From contig NZ_AAYC01000005.1 in NCBI RefSeq assembly GCF_000169455.1, positions 62,001-126,000 on the forward strand: a stretch of DNA of 64,000 bases, written 5' to 3'. Both the position numbers and the translations under genes were made by a program. The stretch comes from Roseobacter sp. SK209-2-6 (GTDB lineage: Bacteria; Pseudomonadota; Alphaproteobacteria; Rhodobacterales; Rhodobacteraceae). This document shows positions 1 through 7,374 of this stretch, piece after piece; the stretch's first letter is position 1; the number at the start of each line of letters is the position of its first letter. A model generated the notes under the pieces. That model was not told the origin of the DNA. It was given only the letters and a program-made list of their open reading frames with translations, and ran no database searches.

Positions 1-1
1 G

Positions 2-94
2 GCGAGATTCCATTTCGCGGGGCGTCTGGAGGTCAATACCTGGGGAGGACGGCAATCTGCGCAATTGCGCCTGGAAGATGCTGCAGAGGCGTAA
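2..94 (+). CDS. recJ: RecJ C-terminus (partial)
   Basis: Open from the left edge to a TAA at 92-94, giving 30 residues. It contains G-R-L-E-V-N-T-W and ends Q-L-R-L-E-D-A-A-E-A. This matches the C-terminal OB-fold tail of RecJ, the single-strand 5'-3' exonuclease of recombination and mismatch repair, where a G-x-L-x-x-N-x-W-x-G-R motif followed by I/L-x-D-A is typical. Only the last ~30 of roughly 580 residues are visible, so the call rests on that short motif. The tRNA-Glu genes follow on the same strand. Confidence 0.6.
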   Translation, partial: ARFHFAGRLEVNTWGGRQSAQLRLEDAAEA

Positions 95-116
95 AACATA
101 TATTTTTCAGCATCTT
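75..116 (+). terminator. Possible hairpin at the recJ 3' end
   Basis: AAGATGCTG (75-83) and CAGCATCTT (108-116) are perfect 9-bp inverted arms around a 24-nt A/T-rich loop. The left arm lies in the last recJ codons. No T-run follows the right arm, so this is a weak terminator candidate and could instead be an mRNA-end stabilising stem. Confidence 0.3.
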
Positions 117-194
117 GGATGCACCTGGCGAGAAAACCTCTGAAATGTTCATTTTTCCTCTTGCGGCATCCCCCGCAACACCCTAAACACCCGT

Positions 195-292
195 TCACAG
201 CAAGGCTGCTCCGTTCGTCTATCGGTTAGGACGCCAGGTTTTCAACCTGGAAAGAGGGGTTCGATTCCCCTACGGAGTACCACTTTTCCCAC
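195..292. repeat. 98-bp exact direct repeat, copy 1
   Basis: Identical over 98 bp to 439-536 (offset 244). It carries tRNA-Glu plus 13 bp of 5' and 10 bp of 3' flank, and identity ends sharply on both sides. This indicates a recent local duplication or gene conversion. Confidence 0.9.
208..282 (+). tRNA. tRNA-Glu (TTC), copy 1
   Basis: A 75-nt cloverleaf with encoded CCA. The acceptor stem pairs GCTCCGT with ACGGAGT, ending with discriminator A plus CCA. The anticodon arm is CCAGG-TTTTCAA-CCTGG, so the anticodon is TTC. The T arm is AGGGG-TTCGATT-CCCCT. It reads GAA/GAG codons and also supplies Glu-tRNA for tetrapyrrole synthesis through glutamyl-tRNA reductase. No T-run terminator is obvious after it. 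Confidence 0.96.
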
Positions 293-438
293 AAGAATTC
301 TCAAAGTACATCGCCTTTCATGGGCGCCATTTCCTTTGTGTTTCTTGTGCATTTTCATTCGCTTAGATAGCTCGGAAAAAAGTGGCAATTTCTGAAAAAA
401 GGTCTTGCGCCCTGAAGCGGGACTAAGTAAATACCGCC

Positions 439-536
439 TCACAGCAAGGCTGCTCCGTTCGTCTATCGGTTAGGACGCCAGGTTTTCAACCTGGAAAGAG
501 GGGTTCGATTCCCCTACGGAGTACCACTTTTCCCAC
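439..536. repeat. 98-bp exact direct repeat, copy 2
   Basis: Second copy of the repeat at 195-292. The 146 bp between the copies (293-438) shows no convincing gene or secondary structure. Confidence 0.9.
452..526 (+). tRNA. tRNA-Glu (TTC), copy 2
   Basis: Identical in all 75 positions to the copy at 208-282, with the same TTC anticodon and encoded CCA. The 260 bp that follow (527-786) hold no convincing gene. They contain one inverted repeat (GCAAGCTG at 696-703, CAGCTTGC at 719-726) that could mark the 3' end of the leftward cyclase gene, although no T-run follows it. Confidence 0.96.
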
Positions 537-786
537 CCTGAAAAGCCATCGATCGCGGAGTGCGACACCATTTGATTGTCGCTTTGGTATATGTGATTGA
601 TTCAAGCACTTGAAACGTCAATCCCGTTTCCCCCCGCCCTTCTCCACTGCCTGCAACTTGGGTTGTGTCAAAAGTTGTGGACCTATCATAGCAAGGCAAG
701 CTGCGCGCCAGGCGGCCACAGCTTGCAAAGCCATATGCCAGATGATTGCCACTGGTGATGTCACATGAGGTTGAACCGGCTTCAGA

Positions 787-1794
787 TCACTGACCCGCCA
801 GTTCCTCTTCTTCCATTCCGGAATGGTAGAAACAATGCCTGGATCGTCCAGCGTGTTTCGCCGCATACAGCGCCACATCGGCCTGATGGACCAGATCCGC
901 CGCCTTGAGTGGGTGCTTATTCCAAATGGAAAGCGTGGTCCCAGCACTCGCAGAAATCTTACACAGGTGCCCCCCAAAGGGAACTGGCTCCTCCATCCTC
1001 GCGATTAGGCGATTGGCCAGGGCTTCTAGGACTTTTGGTTGCCTCACATTCTCGAGCAGGATGACAAATTCATCCCCGCCAACACGCGCAACCGTATCGC
1101 TCTGCCGCGTGCATTCGACCATGACTTTGGCGACGTTCTGCAGAACCGCATCCCCTGCTGCATGCCCCAGCGTGTCATTGACCGCCTTGAAGAAATCGAG
1201 ATCTATGTGCATGACCGCAAAATCCGTACCGCGGCTGATCAGGCGACCCAGGATGTGATCCATAGCACGACGATTCTTGAGACCGGTGAGCGTATCTGTA
1301 AAGGCCTGCTCCTCCGCCGCGATTTTCGCGCCTTGGAGCCGTAGATTCAATTGGCGAGAAGCCTCCATAGCGGCCGATTTCGCCTCCACCAGATAGAGCA
1401 TCTCAATGGTGAGATCCGTGGGCGAAAAATCAGCGCTGGTGAGATCATAGTCGCGCACAGCCTCTAGGACCGAGATGCCGAAAGAGAGATTGATCAAAGC
1501 GCCCTGGCCCTCAGGCAGCGGCACAAGAACGCCTTTCAGACTGGTCTGTGGCGCATCCCGAAACTGCAGATGGAGTTTAGCACCCGCTGTCTGGATCAAA
1601 TCCTCGATCGAGCGGGCAGAACGTGGGCGGGAAAGATCAAAGATACGGAAAAACCGCTTTCCCTCCCAGTCCAGATCCGGGCGCAATTTCCGCAGGGTTG
1701 GCCCCACACTTTGCAATCGCCCAGAGGCGTCAACCAAAGCATGCATAGGACAAAGCCCATCCGCAATCGCAGAAAGATCTTGCAAGGAAATCAT
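787..1794 (-). CDS. HNOBA-GGDEF diguanylate cyclase
   Basis: 335 aa. Residues ~10-150 resemble the HNOBA domain that follows H-NOX in soluble guanylate cyclase: a PAS-like fold, L-K-G-V near 87-90, and the L-T-S-A-D-F-S-P-x-D stretch at 118-127 before a helical linker. The C-terminal GGDEF domain has an intact GGDEF at 239-243 and an inhibitory RxxD site (RQSD, 230-233) five residues upstream, so active, product-inhibited c-di-GMP synthesis is expected. Its ATG overlaps the stop of the upstream H-NOX-like gene (ATGA), so the two are almost certainly co-translated partners. In this family H-NOX proteins bind the cyclase and change its activity on ligand binding. No EAL domain is present. Confidence 0.88.
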   Translation of the reverse strand: MISLQDLSAIADGLCPMHALVDASGRLQSVGPTLRKLRPDLDWEGKRFFRIFDLSRPRSARSIEDLIQTAGAKLHLQFRDAPQTSLKGVLVPLPEGQGALINLSFGISVLEAVRDYDLTSADFSPTDLTIEMLYLVEAKSAAMEASRQLNLRLQGAKIAAEEQAFTDTLTGLKNRRAMDHILGRLISRGTDFAVMHIDLDFFKAVNDTLGHAAGDAVLQNVAKVMVECTRQSDTVARVGGDEFVILLENVRQPKVLEALANRLIARMEEPVPFGGHLCKISASAGTTLSIWNKHPLKAADLVHQADVALYAAKHAGRSRHCFYHSGMEEEELAGQ

Positions 1795-2378
1795 AGCGAA
1801 TGCGCCCCTAGATCAAAGGCGCGCCCTTCCGCAAAATCGGATTCAACCAGGGTGATCGAAATCACTTCTGCGTCGCCCTTCTCTCCGCTGTGATCAAGGA
1901 TCACCAGATCCCCATAGTCGTCGCCCATTGCTCGCAGAACACCCATCATAACAGAACCATAGCCAGGCAAGCCTGGCTGACAAATTAGATCAAACTGACC
2001 AGGGGCCTGCTCCACCAGCTCTAACGGCGGCAAATGCAGATCTGCGACCGCCAATCGCGCGCGATCAGGAAGATCATCCAAGGAGTGCAAAAATTCCACA
2101 TAATTTACGCCCCCAAAACGCAGTAGTCGCCTGAGAGCTTCCACCTGCGGGTTGGACACCAAAAATGTCCCAAGGTCTTCTAGAATCTCCGGCAGCGGTC
2201 GTTCCAAGACCCGCTCCATCGCTGCAAGCATCTGCTCGGATTGCTCGTCAGTATAGGTGAGCATGGCCTCGAACTCGGTAAAGCCCAAACCTGCAAGATC
2301 CATAACGGTCACCCACCGCTCTTCCCCGTAGGTACTGGCGACGAATGCCTGAATTGCCCTGTTTATCAGACCATGCAT
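1791..2378 (-). CDS. H-NOX-like protein lacking the heme histidine
   Basis: 195 aa, the usual H-NOX length, opening M-H-G-L-I-N-R-A-I as family members do. Canonical H-NOX binds heme through a histidine in an F-L-x-x-x-D-x-x-H segment and through a Y-x-S-x-R motif about 30 residues later. Here the first segment reads F-L-H-S-L-D-D-L-P, placing Pro104 at the ligand position. The second aligns with Q-P-G-L-P (134-138), so Tyr, Ser and Arg are all replaced. Heme binding in the normal way is therefore unlikely. His98 and His115 are nearby but off register. SD AAGGGG lies 9 nt before the ATG. It is translationally coupled to the HNOBA-GGDEF cyclase downstream, so it probably regulates that enzyme through some other signal or as a structural partner. 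Confidence 0.85.
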   Translation of the reverse strand: MHGLINRAIQAFVASTYGEERWVTVMDLAGLGFTEFEAMLTYTDEQSEQMLAAMERVLERPLPEILEDLGTFLVSNPQVEALRRLLRFGGVNYVEFLHSLDDLPDRARLAVADLHLPPLELVEQAPGQFDLICQPGLPGYGSVMMGVLRAMGDDYGDLVILDHSGEKGDAEVISITLVESDFAEGRAFDLGAHSL

Positions 2379-2558
2379 AAATTGGCCCCTTAGTAAGTCA
2401 CAGACAAGATGGGCGCTGGACAGTTAAAAAATGCCCAACAAATCAAATTTGATAGAGTTTATACACTTCCTGCGTCTAGGCCAACGAGATCTCTCCTTTT
2501 TGTCAGGGCGCTTCTCGCTCGTTTTGCAAGGAGTTGACCCTTTACCAGGCAACCTCAG

Positions 2559-2588
2559 CCTGGGGTTTTCAATTTTGCAAACCCCAGG
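2559..2588. other. Strong 10-bp inverted repeat
   Basis: CCTGGGGTTT (2559-2568) and AAACCCCAGG (2579-2588) are perfect arms around a 10-nt T-rich loop. They sit ~180 bp upstream of the H-NOX-like start and downstream of the mttB-like terminator. This could be an operator or a transcript hairpin. Otherwise the 416-bp gap 2379-2794 holds no convincing gene. Confidence 0.45.
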
Positions 2589-2710
2589 TTTCGTCTGGTC
2601 TATTGGAGAAGGCCGGAATCGGTGTCCCCGTGCCAGGAAAGCACGGCGCCCTGCGACAGATGAGGGTTTGGTTGCGCAGGCAAGAGGCACTGTAGCCCGG
2701 TTCAAATAGG

Positions 2711-2741
2711 AAAAGCGCCCCAGCCTGACTGACTGGGACGC
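2711..2741 (-). terminator. Rho-independent terminator of the mttB-like gene
   Basis: Read on the minus strand, GCGTCCCAG and CTGGGGCGC pair over 9 bp with one U-G wobble around an 8-9 nt loop, and TTTTCC follows. It starts 54 bp after the stop of the methyltransferase gene. The wobble pairs only on the minus strand, which fixes the direction. Confidence 0.75.
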
Positions 2742-2794
2742 ATGAGGTTTCCTACTGGTTAGGAATGCTGGCCGAAGTAGCCTCTAACAAAGGA

Positions 2795-4351
2795 TCAGAA
2801 ATCGGTTGGAGCGCCCCCTTCGGAGATGCGGCGGTCGACAAAGGCCCGCAACTCTTCCTTGATGGCCACGTCCATGGGTGGTTCTTCGTATTCAGCCAGA
2901 ATATCTTTGTAGATCTTGTTCGCACGCTCAACCGTCCAAACTGACCCTGCGCCCTCCCAGGCCTCATAGTTTCTCCAGTCGCTCAGGAAAGGCTGGTAAA
3001 AGGCTGTGGTGTAACGGTCCTGTGTGTGTTGGATGCCAAAGAAATGCCCCTCGTTTCCGACCTCACGGATCGCATCCAGGGCGATCTCATTCGGTCCGGC
3101 GGCACAGACCTCTGGCTGCAGATAGCGCTGAATTTGCTGCAGCACCTCGCAGTCCATAATGAACTTCTCCGGGCTGGCGATCAGCCCCCCTTCAAGCCAA
3201 CCTGCAGCGTGGTAGACCATATTTGTGCCGGACTGCACCGCCGCCCAAAGCGAATTCGAAGTCTCCCACATGGCCTGGCCATCCGGCACATTCGCCGCGC
3301 AGACTCCAGAGGAGCGCATCGGCAGCCCATAGAAGCGCGCCATTTGCCCAGTGATCTGTGTGGCTCGCATGTATTCCGGCGTACCAAAGGCTGGAGCCCC
3401 GGATTTCATATCCACGTTGGAGGTGAATGTACCGATCGCGCAGGGTGTTCCCGGGCGCACATATTGGAACAGGGCAATGGCGCAGAGCGCCTCAGCCAGG
3501 GATTGCGCTACAGCCCCGGCCATCGTGACCGGTGCCATTGCACCCGCCAGGGTAAAGGGTGTGACGACAATCGCCTGCCCCCGCCGGGCCATCCGCAGGC
3601 AGCCATCGATCATCGGATAGTCATGCTTCAGCGGCGAGGTCGAGTTGATATTGGTATAAAGCTTGGGAGAGGCCTCAAACTCCTCATGGCTATGGCCGCC
3701 CGCAATGCGCACCATCTCCATGACGTCCTCAACCCGCTCCTTGCCCAGAGAATAGGCATGCATCGCCTTATCTGTAAGCACCAGCTTGTCATAGCTTGCC
3801 TCCAGGTGGCGGATCGAAGCATGCAGATCCACCGGCTCCACCGGAAAGCCCCCGGCAAAATGAATACAGTTGAAATACTGCGTCAGCCTGACGAGGTTCT
3901 GGAAATACTCCCGAGTTCCGGTCACCTTCTTGCCGAGGTCCAGATCCCAGTAGTTTGGCGGCGAAGAGACATTGCCAAACAGAATATGGTTGCCACCAAT
4001 CGGAATGGTGCGGTCTGGGTTTCGCGGCGTGATGGTAAAGGAACTCGGAGCTTTGCCGATCATTTCCATGACAAACTCGCGATCCATCTTCACCAGATCG
4101 CCTTCGACTTTGCAGCCGGCCTCCTTCAGGATCTCCAAAGCCTCCGGGTTCAGAAAGACGATGCCGATCTCCTCAAGGATGCGCATCGCCCCGTCGTGGA
4201 TCGCCGCCAGGCCCTCTTCCCCCAGGGGTTCAGTCGGGCGATCGGTATTCACCGGGATCGACCAGGGCATCTGGCTGAGAGCAGCGCTGCCCCGACGGGC
4301 TGCTGCGCCAGCTCTGCCACCACCTCGCTTGCTTGCTGCTCTGCGTGCCAT
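2795..4351 (-). CDS. Trimethylamine methyltransferase (MttB) family protein
   Basis: 518 aa. The ATG at 4351 (M-A-R-R-A-A-S-K) has AGGGAG 8 nt upstream; an in-frame start further out lacks this. After a basic, Gly/Ala-rich leader of ~25 residues the whole protein follows the MttB barrel family, which moves a methyl group from a quaternary or tertiary amine to a corrinoid protein. No in-frame stop occurs, so it belongs to the non-pyrrolysine branch that includes glycine betaine, proline betaine and carnitine demethylases. The substrate cannot be read from sequence. No corrinoid protein or methyltransferase partner is adjacent, but corrin synthesis genes lie 36 kb away in this window. It stands alone with its own terminator. 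Confidence 0.85.
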   Translation of the reverse strand: MARRAASKRGGGRAGAAARRGSAALSQMPWSIPVNTDRPTEPLGEEGLAAIHDGAMRILEEIGIVFLNPEALEILKEAGCKVEGDLVKMDREFVMEMIGKAPSSFTITPRNPDRTIPIGGNHILFGNVSSPPNYWDLDLGKKVTGTREYFQNLVRLTQYFNCIHFAGGFPVEPVDLHASIRHLEASYDKLVLTDKAMHAYSLGKERVEDVMEMVRIAGGHSHEEFEASPKLYTNINSTSPLKHDYPMIDGCLRMARRGQAIVVTPFTLAGAMAPVTMAGAVAQSLAEALCAIALFQYVRPGTPCAIGTFTSNVDMKSGAPAFGTPEYMRATQITGQMARFYGLPMRSSGVCAANVPDGQAMWETSNSLWAAVQSGTNMVYHAAGWLEGGLIASPEKFIMDCEVLQQIQRYLQPEVCAAGPNEIALDAIREVGNEGHFFGIQHTQDRYTTAFYQPFLSDWRNYEAWEGAGSVWTVERANKIYKDILAEYEEPPMDVAIKEELRAFVDRRISEGGAPTDF

Positions 4352-4602
4352 GGTTTTCTCCCTGTATTGCCATGCATGCCCTACAGCTGGACCAGTTTTG
4401 ACTATACAGACCTGCCCAATCACGACACCTCTTGTCGTTTTTGGATCAAAGAGCGCCGCAGAACTCTTTTTCTAGACACATGTGCCCAGTTCACCCAAAT
4501 ACCCGCTGGTTAGCCCGCGATTCGAGAGTATCCGCGCGTTTTAGTGAACCAAGCTCGCTTTCTGCCCAGGCGCGAAGGATCCCGGCACAAGTATAGCTGT
4601 CC

Positions 4603-5292
4603 TCAGCGATCCAACCAGGCTGGGAGATGCCCAATATCAGGGAGTACCACATCCGCATGCGGTGCAAGTTCACTTTCCAGAGCCATTCCAGTCAAGACAC
4701 CAATCCGAAGCATCCCAGCCGCCGCTCCGGCTTCCAGGTCGTGGCAGCTATCCCCAACCATAGCGACTTGTTCCGGGGAAAGGCCCGCCGATTTGCTGAA
4801 GGCCAGCAACGGATCAGGGTCAGGTTTCGCCCCATGTCCACTGTCAAATCCAGCAACAAAGGCAAACCGGTCCAGAACACCGGCGGTTTTCAACTGGCTC
4901 ACCGCAGAGCTTTCGGCGTCATTGGTCATCACCCCCAGAACCTTGCCCCGTGCGAGCAGACTGTCGAGCAAAGCCGCCAAAGGTACCGCTTCGCAGAGTT
5001 CCGCTGTTGCAGCACTCTCTGCCAGATAGCGCTCTAGCTCTTCCTGATCCATATGATCGACATGGGGGACCAGGGCCGCAGCCACTTCCCCGTTTGAGCT
5101 GGCAATCACCAGGCTGTCCGGGTTAAAGGCACGCTTCTCCAGATCATAGCTGATCACCTCAGCCATCGCCTGTAGGCGGCTCGCATCCCCCTGAGAGAGT
5201 TCCGCCAGAACCTCTGCAGCCCAGCCATTCCAGGTGGCTGCAAATTCAAACAGCGTTCCGTCCTTATCAAAGAGAAATGCTTCGACTGGCAT
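4603..5292 (-). CDS. HAD-family hydrolase, phosphoglycolate phosphatase-like
   Basis: 229 aa. Haloacid dehalogenase fold with the nucleophile motif D9-x-D11-G-T near the N-terminus, a helical cap at ~20-90, motif II as T-N-D (V-M-T-N-D), a lysine in G-A-K-P-D-P and the Mg-binding G-D-S-x-x-D. This is the arrangement of subfamily IA phosphatases such as Gph. These proteins dephosphorylate small metabolites, with 2-phosphoglycolate as the usual guess; the exact substrate is not evident. The gene is monocistronic. The 251 bp between it and the mttB-like start hold no gene. Confidence 0.85.
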   Translation of the reverse strand: MPVEAFLFDKDGTLFEFAATWNGWAAEVLAELSQGDASRLQAMAEVISYDLEKRAFNPDSLVIASSNGEVAAALVPHVDHMDQEELERYLAESAATAELCEAVPLAALLDSLLARGKVLGVMTNDAESSAVSQLKTAGVLDRFAFVAGFDSGHGAKPDPDPLLAFSKSAGLSPEQVAMVGDSCHDLEAGAAAGMLRIGVLTGMALESELAPHADVVLPDIGHLPAWLDR

Positions 5293-5384
5293 GATGGTGT
5301 CCTTCAGAGTTCGCGTCCGACATGGGACCCTAGAGGCAAAAACGGCTCAGGCAAGCGATTCTTGAATGGTGATTTAATTTTCTA

Positions 5385-5669
5385 TCAGGTCCAGTGCATC
5401 TGAGACTTGCCCTGCAAGATCATTTTTGCAGTCAGGGGGAGTTCATATTTCATGCCCTGCGAATCGCAAAACTGCATGACCCAGGCATCGTCCATCGTTA
5501 AGAAATCGAGCACCGATCCCAAAAAGTCGGAATCCCCAGCGCGAAGGCGAAGATCCTCCGCGCCGATGCCGGTAGATCCCATAAACACTTGAACCAGCTC
5601 ATCATTTCCCATCAGCCAGGTCAAAACCTTCAGGCCGATGGTTTCTGCTTCTTCCATGCTCAGCTGCAT
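5385..5669 (-). CDS. DUF3572 family protein
   Basis: 94 aa from the ATG at 5669, chosen because AGGAAGG lies 9 nt upstream. It begins M-Q-L-S-M-E-E-A-E-T-I-G-L-K-V-L-T-W-L and contains F-L-G-S-V-L-D-F-L-T-M-D-D-A-W-V, both typical of DUF3572. This small soluble family is found in alphaproteobacteria, often beside pleD-like genes as here (the cyclase starts 115 bp away, divergently). No catalytic residues are recognisable and the function is unknown. Confidence 0.8.
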   Translation of the reverse strand: MQLSMEEAETIGLKVLTWLMGNDELVQVFMGSTGIGAEDLRLRAGDSDFLGSVLDFLTMDDAWVMQFCDSQGMKYELPLTAKMILQGKSQMHWT

Positions 5670-5783
5670 AATCGGCACCTTCCTGCCATTTTGTCGACAA
5701 TTTGGTGAAAACACGAAACAGTTTATTAACCAGACTCACTGAAACTTCCAAGCAGAAGCAATCAAGTTTGGAAAGGCTTCCAG

Positions 5784-7184
5784 GTGCAGGGAACGGTGTT
5801 GGTCATAGATGGTGTCGCCACCAACCGCATTATGCTGAAGGTTCAGCTGACCGAGGCATTCTATAGCGTCGAACAGGCCAGTTCGGTGGGTGAAGTACTG
5901 TCCGCCGCACGCAGATCCCGCCCCGATCTGGTCCTGACAGCCATGACCCTGCCGGATGGAGATGCCGCAGCGGTAAAGCAGGCTCTGCGGCAGGATGAAA
6001 TGCTCGCCAATGTCCCGGTCATTGCTGTATCGCACTCGAATGCCCCCGAGCGCCGCCTCAAGGCTCTGTCGGCGGGGATCGACGACGTACTGCCCCAGCC
6101 GGTGGATGATGTCATCCTGCAGGCCCGAATTCGCAGCCTCTTGCGGGCGCGCAGTGCAGACGAGGATCTGCACCTTCAGCGTGATGCATCACATGGGTTT
6201 GTCCTGCCTCTGTCCGACCGCGCCGGACGCAGTGACATTTTCGGTGCCACAGTCGCGCTGATTGCAGAAGACCCCGAAACAGCTGCCAAATGGCAAGAAA
6301 GCCTCTCGCAGCAGGTTCCCTGCTCTGTGCTCTGCCACCAGCTTGGGGACATAAAGCCGCTGATGCAGGACCCCGTAGCCGACGTCTTTGTCATCGAGTT
6401 GAATGAAGCCTCCGCCGGACCAGGGCTGCGTCTCTTGGCGGATCTCAGGGCCAGAGCGGCGACGCGCCAGTCCGTCATTATCGCCATTCCCAACCCTGCG
6501 GATCCGCATATCGCCGCAGAGGCGCTGGATCGTGGCGCGCATGACGTATTGCAGGCCGGGTTTGATGTCGAGGAACTGGCTCTGCGGCTCACCACGCAGC
6601 TGCATTACAAGACCCGCAATGATCAACTGCGCGCCAGCGTGCGAAACGGATTGCGGGCGGCTGTGCAGGACCCGATGACGGGCCTTTACAATCGCCGCTA
6701 TGCCAAACCATTCCTTGATCGAACCGCCAAGCGCGCTGCCGAGAATGGTAGCAACTACGCCTTGATGCTGGCTGATCTGGACCATTTCAAGCGCATCAAT
6801 GACAGCTACGGCCACCCCGTGGGCGATGCGGTTCTGATTGAGGCCGCAAAGCGCCTACAGGCGGAGCTTCGTCCGGTTGATCTATTGGCGCGCGTTGGCG
6901 GCGAGGAGTTCATGATTGTCCTGCCCGGCGCGGATGAGATTGAAGCAGGCGTTGCAGCGGTTGATCTGTGCAATGCAATCAACAGCCGCCCCTTCCATAT
7001 CGATGGAATTCGCGAACCGGTCGAGGTGACGATCAGCATCGGCGCAGTGATCGGGCGCGGCAACGATGATGCCACCCAAAGCGTCAATGATCTTATCAGC
7101 GCTGCAGATCGCGCACTTTATGACGCAAAAAACGCCGGCCGCAACCAGGTGACCATGGGGAAAAAGGGCACTGCCGCCGCTTAA
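5784..7184 (+). CDS. pleD: PleD-like diguanylate cyclase with degenerate receiver domains
   Basis: 466 aa from a GTG start (SD GGAAAGG). The domain order is as in PleD: receiver 1 (~3-122), receiver-like 2 (~155-272) and GGDEF (~290-460). The output domain is intact, with GGEEF at 372-376 and the inhibitory RxxD (RPVD, 363-366). The first receiver has Asp9 but Gly10 instead of the second acidic residue, and Ala53 at the phosphoacceptor position (L-T-A-M where PleD has L-L-D-V). The second receiver also lacks an acceptor. Classical phosphorylation-driven dimerisation is therefore not expected. Activity may be constitutive or controlled by another partner. No histidine kinase is adjacent. Confidence 0.9.
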   Translation: MQGTVLVIDGVATNRIMLKVQLTEAFYSVEQASSVGEVLSAARRSRPDLVLTAMTLPDGDAAAVKQALRQDEMLANVPVIAVSHSNAPERRLKALSAGIDDVLPQPVDDVILQARIRSLLRARSADEDLHLQRDASHGFVLPLSDRAGRSDIFGATVALIAEDPETAAKWQESLSQQVPCSVLCHQLGDIKPLMQDPVADVFVIELNEASAGPGLRLLADLRARAATRQSVIIAIPNPADPHIAAEALDRGAHDVLQAGFDVEELALRLTTQLHYKTRNDQLRASVRNGLRAAVQDPMTGLYNRRYAKPFLDRTAKRAAENGSNYALMLADLDHFKRINDSYGHPVGDAVLIEAAKRLQAELRPVDLLARVGGEEFMIVLPGADEIEAGVAAVDLCNAINSRPFHIDGIREPVEVTISIGAVIGRGNDDATQSVNDLISAADRALYDAKNAGRNQVTMGKKGTAAA

Positions 7185-7304
7185 CCTACGCGATCTTATG
7201 GGCTTAGCGCCTTGGGCCAACGAACTCTAAGCGGTCTTCAAGCGAAAACCAATCTCGGGGTTATCGAATTGAACAGCCCCCTATCCAAATCCCGCCAGCT
7301 TCCC

Positions 7305-7345
7305 GGAAAAGAATAGCGCCCGGAGGGTCGATACTCTCCAGGCGC
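7305..7345 (-). terminator. Terminator of the sigma/EF-hand operon
   Basis: On the minus strand GCGCCTGGAG and CTCCGGGCGC form a 10-bp stem with one U-G wobble and TATTCTTTTCC follows. It lies 30 bp after the last gene of the leftward operon (7375-9373). The rest of the ~190-bp gap (7185-7374) shows nothing else. Confidence 0.65.
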
Positions 7346-7374
7346 TTATTCAGATCAATCCAGCGGGATTTACG

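Noticed and set aside
2431-2709. 92-codon frame in the gap upstream of the H-NOX-like gene
   Set aside because: No SD, no family, and it contains the long inverted repeat at 2559-2588; more likely non-coding.
3026-4513. 495-codon open frame on the plus strand opposite the mttB-like gene
   Set aside because: It is antisense to a clear family member, has no SD or domain and is rich in His, Arg and Pro, typical of the reverse frame of GC-rich coding DNA.
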